64,000 nucleotides of DNA from contig JAWHQI010000258.1 of the NCBI GenBank assembly GCA_033032865.1, positions 1,426,001-1,490,000 on the forward strand, given 5' to 3'. The translations under genes were made by a program, and so were the position numbers. Within the stretch, counting starts at the first letter, position 1, and every line of letters begins with the position of its first letter. This stretch comes from Dactylorhiza incarnata. Its lineage: Eukaryota > Streptophyta > Magnoliopsida > Asparagales > Orchidaceae. Positions 46,901 through 52,900 of this stretch are shown here, piece by piece. The notes beneath the pieces are model-generated. The model saw only the letters and a program-made list of their open reading frames with translations, did not search any database and was not told the DNA's origin.

Positions 46901-49900
46901 TTTTTATACTCTGAAATGTTGCTGTTGTGCTGTAAATGTGCATATATACTTATTGATGTCAATAAATTTTCCATTTACTAGAACTTATACAGAGTTGAAT
47001 TAACCAGCGCTAAACATTAGATGCAAGACTGGAGAGGAATGAACAAAGAAGAAATACAAAAAGCCAACGGATATGTCTACTTATGATTCTGTTTAAGTTT
47101 GCTTGATAAGTTTCTTGTAATATGCACATCTCCCACAGTGTATTGGTGTACTCATAGTTCAGATATGTTTCTACATATTCTTTCATCGCTGGTATTCTCA
47201 TAGTCAAGTATTTTTCTACAGATTCTTTCATCGCGAAACACCGAGTTGCTCCTGGGTTATTTTGTGAGCTCTATTACTGAAACTCATGTTAGTAACGATT
47301 CTATATGCACTGGACCAGAAATTAGCGTTGATAATGAAGCAAAAACTAAGAGAAAGTATATTTTGGAGCTAAAACCAGCTCAAAGAGGTCTGCAGAGTCA
47401 GATTCTAGTGGCAGATTTGGTTCTATGGACTGTAGGCTCTAAGTCACTTGTAGCTGAGCTGGAACCATCTGACCAGTCTCGAACACTGCCACTTAATGGA
47501 AGGGGACAAGCAGAAACTGATGGTACTCTGCGGGTAAGAGGCCATCCTAGAATATTCGCAATAGGTGATTCTGCTGCAATGAGGGATTCATCTGGAAAGC
47601 TGCTACCGGCAACTGCACAAGTATGGTGATTCTTACTTATGATGACACACTGATTAGAGGATTTGTGTATATATAGGGTTAAATACTGGAATTTTCCCTG
47701 GGAATTTGCATAAATATAGGGACCTCTCATCTAACTTTTAAAATTATAAATACCTCTCCACTGAGTTAGCATTGTTAATTCTTAGTACAGTAAACCTCTC
47801 ATAGGGTGAGGAATGCATTCATAATGTATGCTAGCTAGGAGGGTGTAAACTCAGATGAGAGGCTTTTTGTAATTTCAAAAAGTAAAGGAGAGGTCTCTGT
47901 AACTATGAAAAGTTGTAGGGGAGGTCTCATTAATTAACACTAAAATTTATTTGACCTTCTTAAGAGCTTAAACATTAGTTTTGAAATACTATTTGGTTGA
48001 CATTTTTTTTCTTCTAGGTTGCTTTTCAGCAAGCAGACTTTGCTGGTTGGAATCTTTGGGCCGCTATCAATGATCGACCTCTTTTACCATTTCGGTATGT
48101 ATGCCGTTGAAGTTTTTTTTGTTAACGTAACGAGACTAATTTTGAAGTATGAAGATATGCTGGACATGTTTTGTTTATTTTGTATGCAGTCTATTTATTT
48201 ATTCAAATTCCCCGACGGATCCAAGCGTTTTTTGAGTTCAGTTAGATGTTGGTGCCATTATTCTCCTGCTAGCATTTCTTGTATCATCCTAAGAGGCCTC
48301 TGAGTTGAAATTAATTTTTTGATGTATTTTATTATTTGGCTCTATATATTTATGTGTATGCCCGGTTAGGGCGGTACTCAATATTTCGATCATCCGGTTC
48401 TACTTGGTATCAGAGGGCAGGAACTCTTCCGCCGCTCGCGTCCTCGACCTCGCCCGCTCGCCTCGCCGCTCGCGCTCGCCTCGCCGATCTCCAGCCCCGT
48501 CCTCGCCCGCGCGTCCTCGCCCGCTCGCCTCGCCGCTCAGCGCGTCCTCGCCCGCTCGCGCTCGCCTAGCCGCGTGCCAGCCGATCTCCCTGGATGCGTT
48601 AGCCGACGTTCTCTCCTGTCGGCTGACGCGTCTTCTCCTGCTCCGCCGTCTCTTTCGGCTTGCCGTTTTGTCCTCCATGGGGGCTGCCGGAGACGCCCCT
48701 CTTCCATCCTCGGGTGCTCTCTTCGTTTTTCAGATTTAGTTTGCACCCGGTGGATGTTCTCTCTTTCCTCTTGAGATCTTCGTTTTTTTCTCTCTATGGG
48801 AGATCATTCCAGCCCCGATCCGTCCACACATTCTCCCTCGTCTCAATCCGGTGCTCTTCCCGGATCTTCGGCCCCTCCGGTTGATGCTTTGCATCGTTTC
48901 TCGGGTGATCCTCCTCGGAGTCATGGTCAGTCTTTGAAGATTACTACAGTTGCCTTGGATGGCACCAATTACCTGGAATGGTCTAGGGCGGCACAACATG
49001 CGATTCGCAGCCACCAGTTGTATGGTCTTATTGATGGTACTATTGTAGAGCCATCACTTTCAGATCCCTCATGGCGCAAATGGGATGTGGACAACTCTTT
49101 GGTCGTCTCGTGGCTGCTTCATTCGATGTCCCCTCAGGTGTATCGCAGCTATATGCTGTTGGACTCCGCATATGATATTTGGACGAGAGCCCGTGATACT
49201 TACTCCCAGGCAAGCAGTTCGATGCAGGTATATGAGCTCACTCGCCGTGTTCTGGAATTGCGACAGGGGACCTTAACCGTTGCCGCCTACTACTCTGAGT
49301 TTGAGCGCCTTTATCAGGAGTTGGACTTCTTTAGTACCTTTACTGTCGCTTGTACGGTTGATGCGGTGGCCCTTCAGAAGGATAAAGACCGTTTCCGTGT
49401 TCATGTCTTCCTTATGGGCCTTAGCATGGAGTTTGATGCTGTTCGTCTGCACATCCTCCATCGTGAGCCCCTTCCCTCCCTTCGGGAGGCATTCAGCATG
49501 CTCCTCAGCGACGAGAATCGTCGTCGCACTCTTGGTTCTGCTACCGATCACTCTGCGCTGGCAAGTATGACTCGTGGTCCTTCTCCTGTTTGTAGTCATT
49601 GCGGGAAGACAGGCCATGTCAAAAGCTCTTGTTTTCGTTTGCACCCGCACCTTGCTCCAAGTGGTCGGGGCTCTAGTACCCGTGGTAGAGGAGGGTACCG
49701 TGGTGGTGGTGGTGGTCGCTCTTCTGATGGCCGCTCTCAGTCTTCTGCTCACTCTACTGCTGTTCTGGATGATACTTCTGGAGGCCTGTCTACCGCTGAG
49801 TTAGAGGCCTTCCGTCGCCTGTTGCGCTCTCACACTGACTCTACTCCTGCTTCCTCCCATGCTGCTGTTGCCACTTCAGGTCTGTCCAGTGCTCATGCCG

Positions 49901-52900
49901 TGTCTTCCACACCCTCCGAATGGATAATCGACTCAGGTGCGACCGACCACATGACTGGCTCTGCCTCAGGTTTTACCTCCTATACTCCCCTCTCTGGTCG
50001 TGATAAGGTTATTGCTGCCAATGGCTCCCTCTCTGCCATTGCCGGTAAAGGGACAGTTTCATGTTCTCCTGACCTATTACTTTCCTCTGTTTTACATGTC
50101 CCTTCTTTTCCCAGAAATTTACTCTCTATTAGTCACTTGACTAATTCCTTACACTGTTCTGTGACATTCTTTCCTGATGTTTGTGTTTTTCAGGATCTGG
50201 CTACGAGGCGGACACTTGGCAGTGGTAGGAATGTCGGCGGCCTGTACTTGCTGAACCAGTCTTCTCCCAGTGCCCTATCTTCCACCAAATCTCCGACCCT
50301 TGACGATCTTCGACGATGGCATCAGCGCCTTGGCCACCCTTCTCCTTTATATCTTGCTAAATTGTTTCCTGTTTTTTCTCATTTACTTACGTCTTTTTCT
50401 TGTGATGCTTGTGAGCAATCTAAACATGTACGGTGTCGTTCTACTCATTTGTCTGTCCCTAGTCTGTATCCATTTGATATTATTCACTCTGATGTTTGGG
50501 GTCCATCCCCCGTTCTCTCTTTATCTGGATTTCGATGGTTTGTGACGTTTATTGATTGCTACTCTCGCACTACTTGGCTTTATATGCTTAAAAAGAAAAG
50601 TGATGTTCTTTCTTGCTTTCAAAATTTTCATAAGATGGTGGTCCAACAATTCGGAGGCACAATACGTGTGTTACGTAGTGATAATGGTGGGGAATATGAC
50701 GATCGCGGTGTCTTTGGGACTTATCTTGCGGACCATGGTATAATTCATCAAACTACATGTGTCCACACCTCCACTCAAAATGGGGTGGCCGAACGGAAGA
50801 ATCGGCAGTTGCTGGAGGTGGCCCGGTGCTTACTTCTTTCTATGCACCTCCCTAAATCCTATTGGGGGGATGCTGTTCTTACCGCCGCGCATCTCATTAA
50901 CCGCCTTCCGTCCCGTGCTCTCTCGTTTGCTACGCCTCTCTCTCGCCTAGAGCAAAAACACATTGTCCACACCTCTCACCTTCACCCTCGTATCTTCGGC
51001 TCCGTGTGTTTTGTTCACGTCCATACCCCGCATCGTGATAAACTTGATGCGCGGTCCCTTCGCTGTGTTTTTGTTGGGTATTCCTCTACCACCAAGGGGT
51101 ATAGATGTTATCACCCTCCGACACGTCGGTATTATTGTACCGTCGATGTCACCTTTCGTGAGGGGGAGTCGTACTTTGGTCCTCGTCAGGGGGAGATGAT
51201 TTGTACAGATGCCGAGATGACCGACTCCCCGCTTCCGATTTGTGCTCCTCCACCTTCTGTTCCTACTCCTCCACCTTCTGTTCCTACTCCTCCACCTGAT
51301 CCTACTCCGCCACCTGCTCCTGTTCCTTCTACCTCCGCTCCTCCGATCATATATACATACTCCCGTCGTCCCACGACTGTTGAGCATGTGCAGGCTGAAG
51401 ATGTCCCGCCAGTACCGGTGAATGCCTCCAACCCAGATTCTGATGACGATCTCCATATTCCTCTTGCTCGCTTTATAGGTAAGAAGGGTAGCACTAAACA
51501 TCCCATTGCCAACTACATTCGTTATGATCACCTTTCTCAGGCACATCAAGCCTTTGTTTCTTCCCTCTCATCTATTATTATTCCTAAGACATGGCAGGAG
51601 GCTGCTCAGATACCAGAATGGAAAGCGGCAATGGAGGAGGAATTGCGTGCCCTGGACAAGAATAAAACATGGCAGCTGGTGAGCCTTCCTCCAGGGAAGC
51701 GAACGGTCGGATCCCGTTGGGTGTTCACAGTTAAACAAAACCAAGATGGTGTTGTGGAGCGGTATAAAGCTCGTTTGGTGGCTCAGGGATATACCCAGGC
51801 CCAGGGCATTGACTACCAGGAGACCTTTGCTCCTGTTGCTAAGATGAATTCGATCCGTGTCCTTTTTTCTATTGCTGCAAGTCGTAGATGGGAACTACTT
51901 CAGCTAGATGTCAAGAATGCTTTTTTGAATGGTGATCTGGAGGAGGAGGTATACATGGATATTCCACCGGGCTCTGTTATCAAAGGGTCCAAGGGGAAGG
52001 TGTGCCGAGTTCTAAAATCTCTGTACGGCTTGAAACAGTCTCCGAGAGCGTGGTTTGGGCGTTTTTACAAGTTCATGCTTCAACTTGGGTACACTCAAAG
52101 TCATGCTGATCACACGCTCTTTATTAAGAGAAAAGATGCCCTGGTCTCTATTCTGATTGTGTATGTGGACGACATCATCATTATCGGGGATCACATGGAG
52201 GAGATCACTTACTTGAAGGAACAACTGGGCAAGGAATTTGAAGTTAAAGACCTGGGAAAGCTGAAATATTTCTTGGGAATTGAAGTGGCTAGGTCTCAAC
52301 AAGGGATCCTCATCTACCAAAGGAAGTATACTCTAGATCTTCTTAAAGAGACTGGGATGCTTGGGTGCGCACCCGTGGACACCCCCATTGAGGCTAATCA
52401 CAAAATTGATGCAGATACTAGTGGAGAAAAGGTAGATGTCTCAAAATACCAACGTTTGGTTGGACGACTCATATACCTGTCCCATACTCGCCCTGACATT
52501 ACGTATGCTGTGGGGGTCCTCAGTAGGTATATGCATTCTCCTTCCATTCGTCATCAGCAGGCGGCCTTTAGAGTGCTACGGTATCTCAAAAAGGCACCCG
52601 GCCGTGGGATCCTTTTCAGGAACGGCAAATCTTTAGAAGTTGAAGTGTTTACCGATGCTGATTGGGCTGGTAGCCAAGATGACAGAAAATCAACTACTGG
52701 GTATTGCACTTTTGTGGGTGGCAACCTCGTTTCGTGGAGGAGCAAGAAGCAAAATGTGGTAGCTCGATCAAGTGCAGAGGCAGAGTATAGGGCAATGGCA
52801 CAAGGTGTTTGTGAAGGATTGTGGTTGAGGACTCTCCTTCGGGACATTGGCTTTCAGGGGAACAATCCTATCATGATCTACTGCGACAACAAAGCCGCCA

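Noticed and set aside
48400..48739. Overlapping frames in GC-rich sequence before the intact copia ORF
   Set aside because: Composition effect of CTCGCCCG repeats in the element leader; the gag-pol ATG at 48796 is clear.
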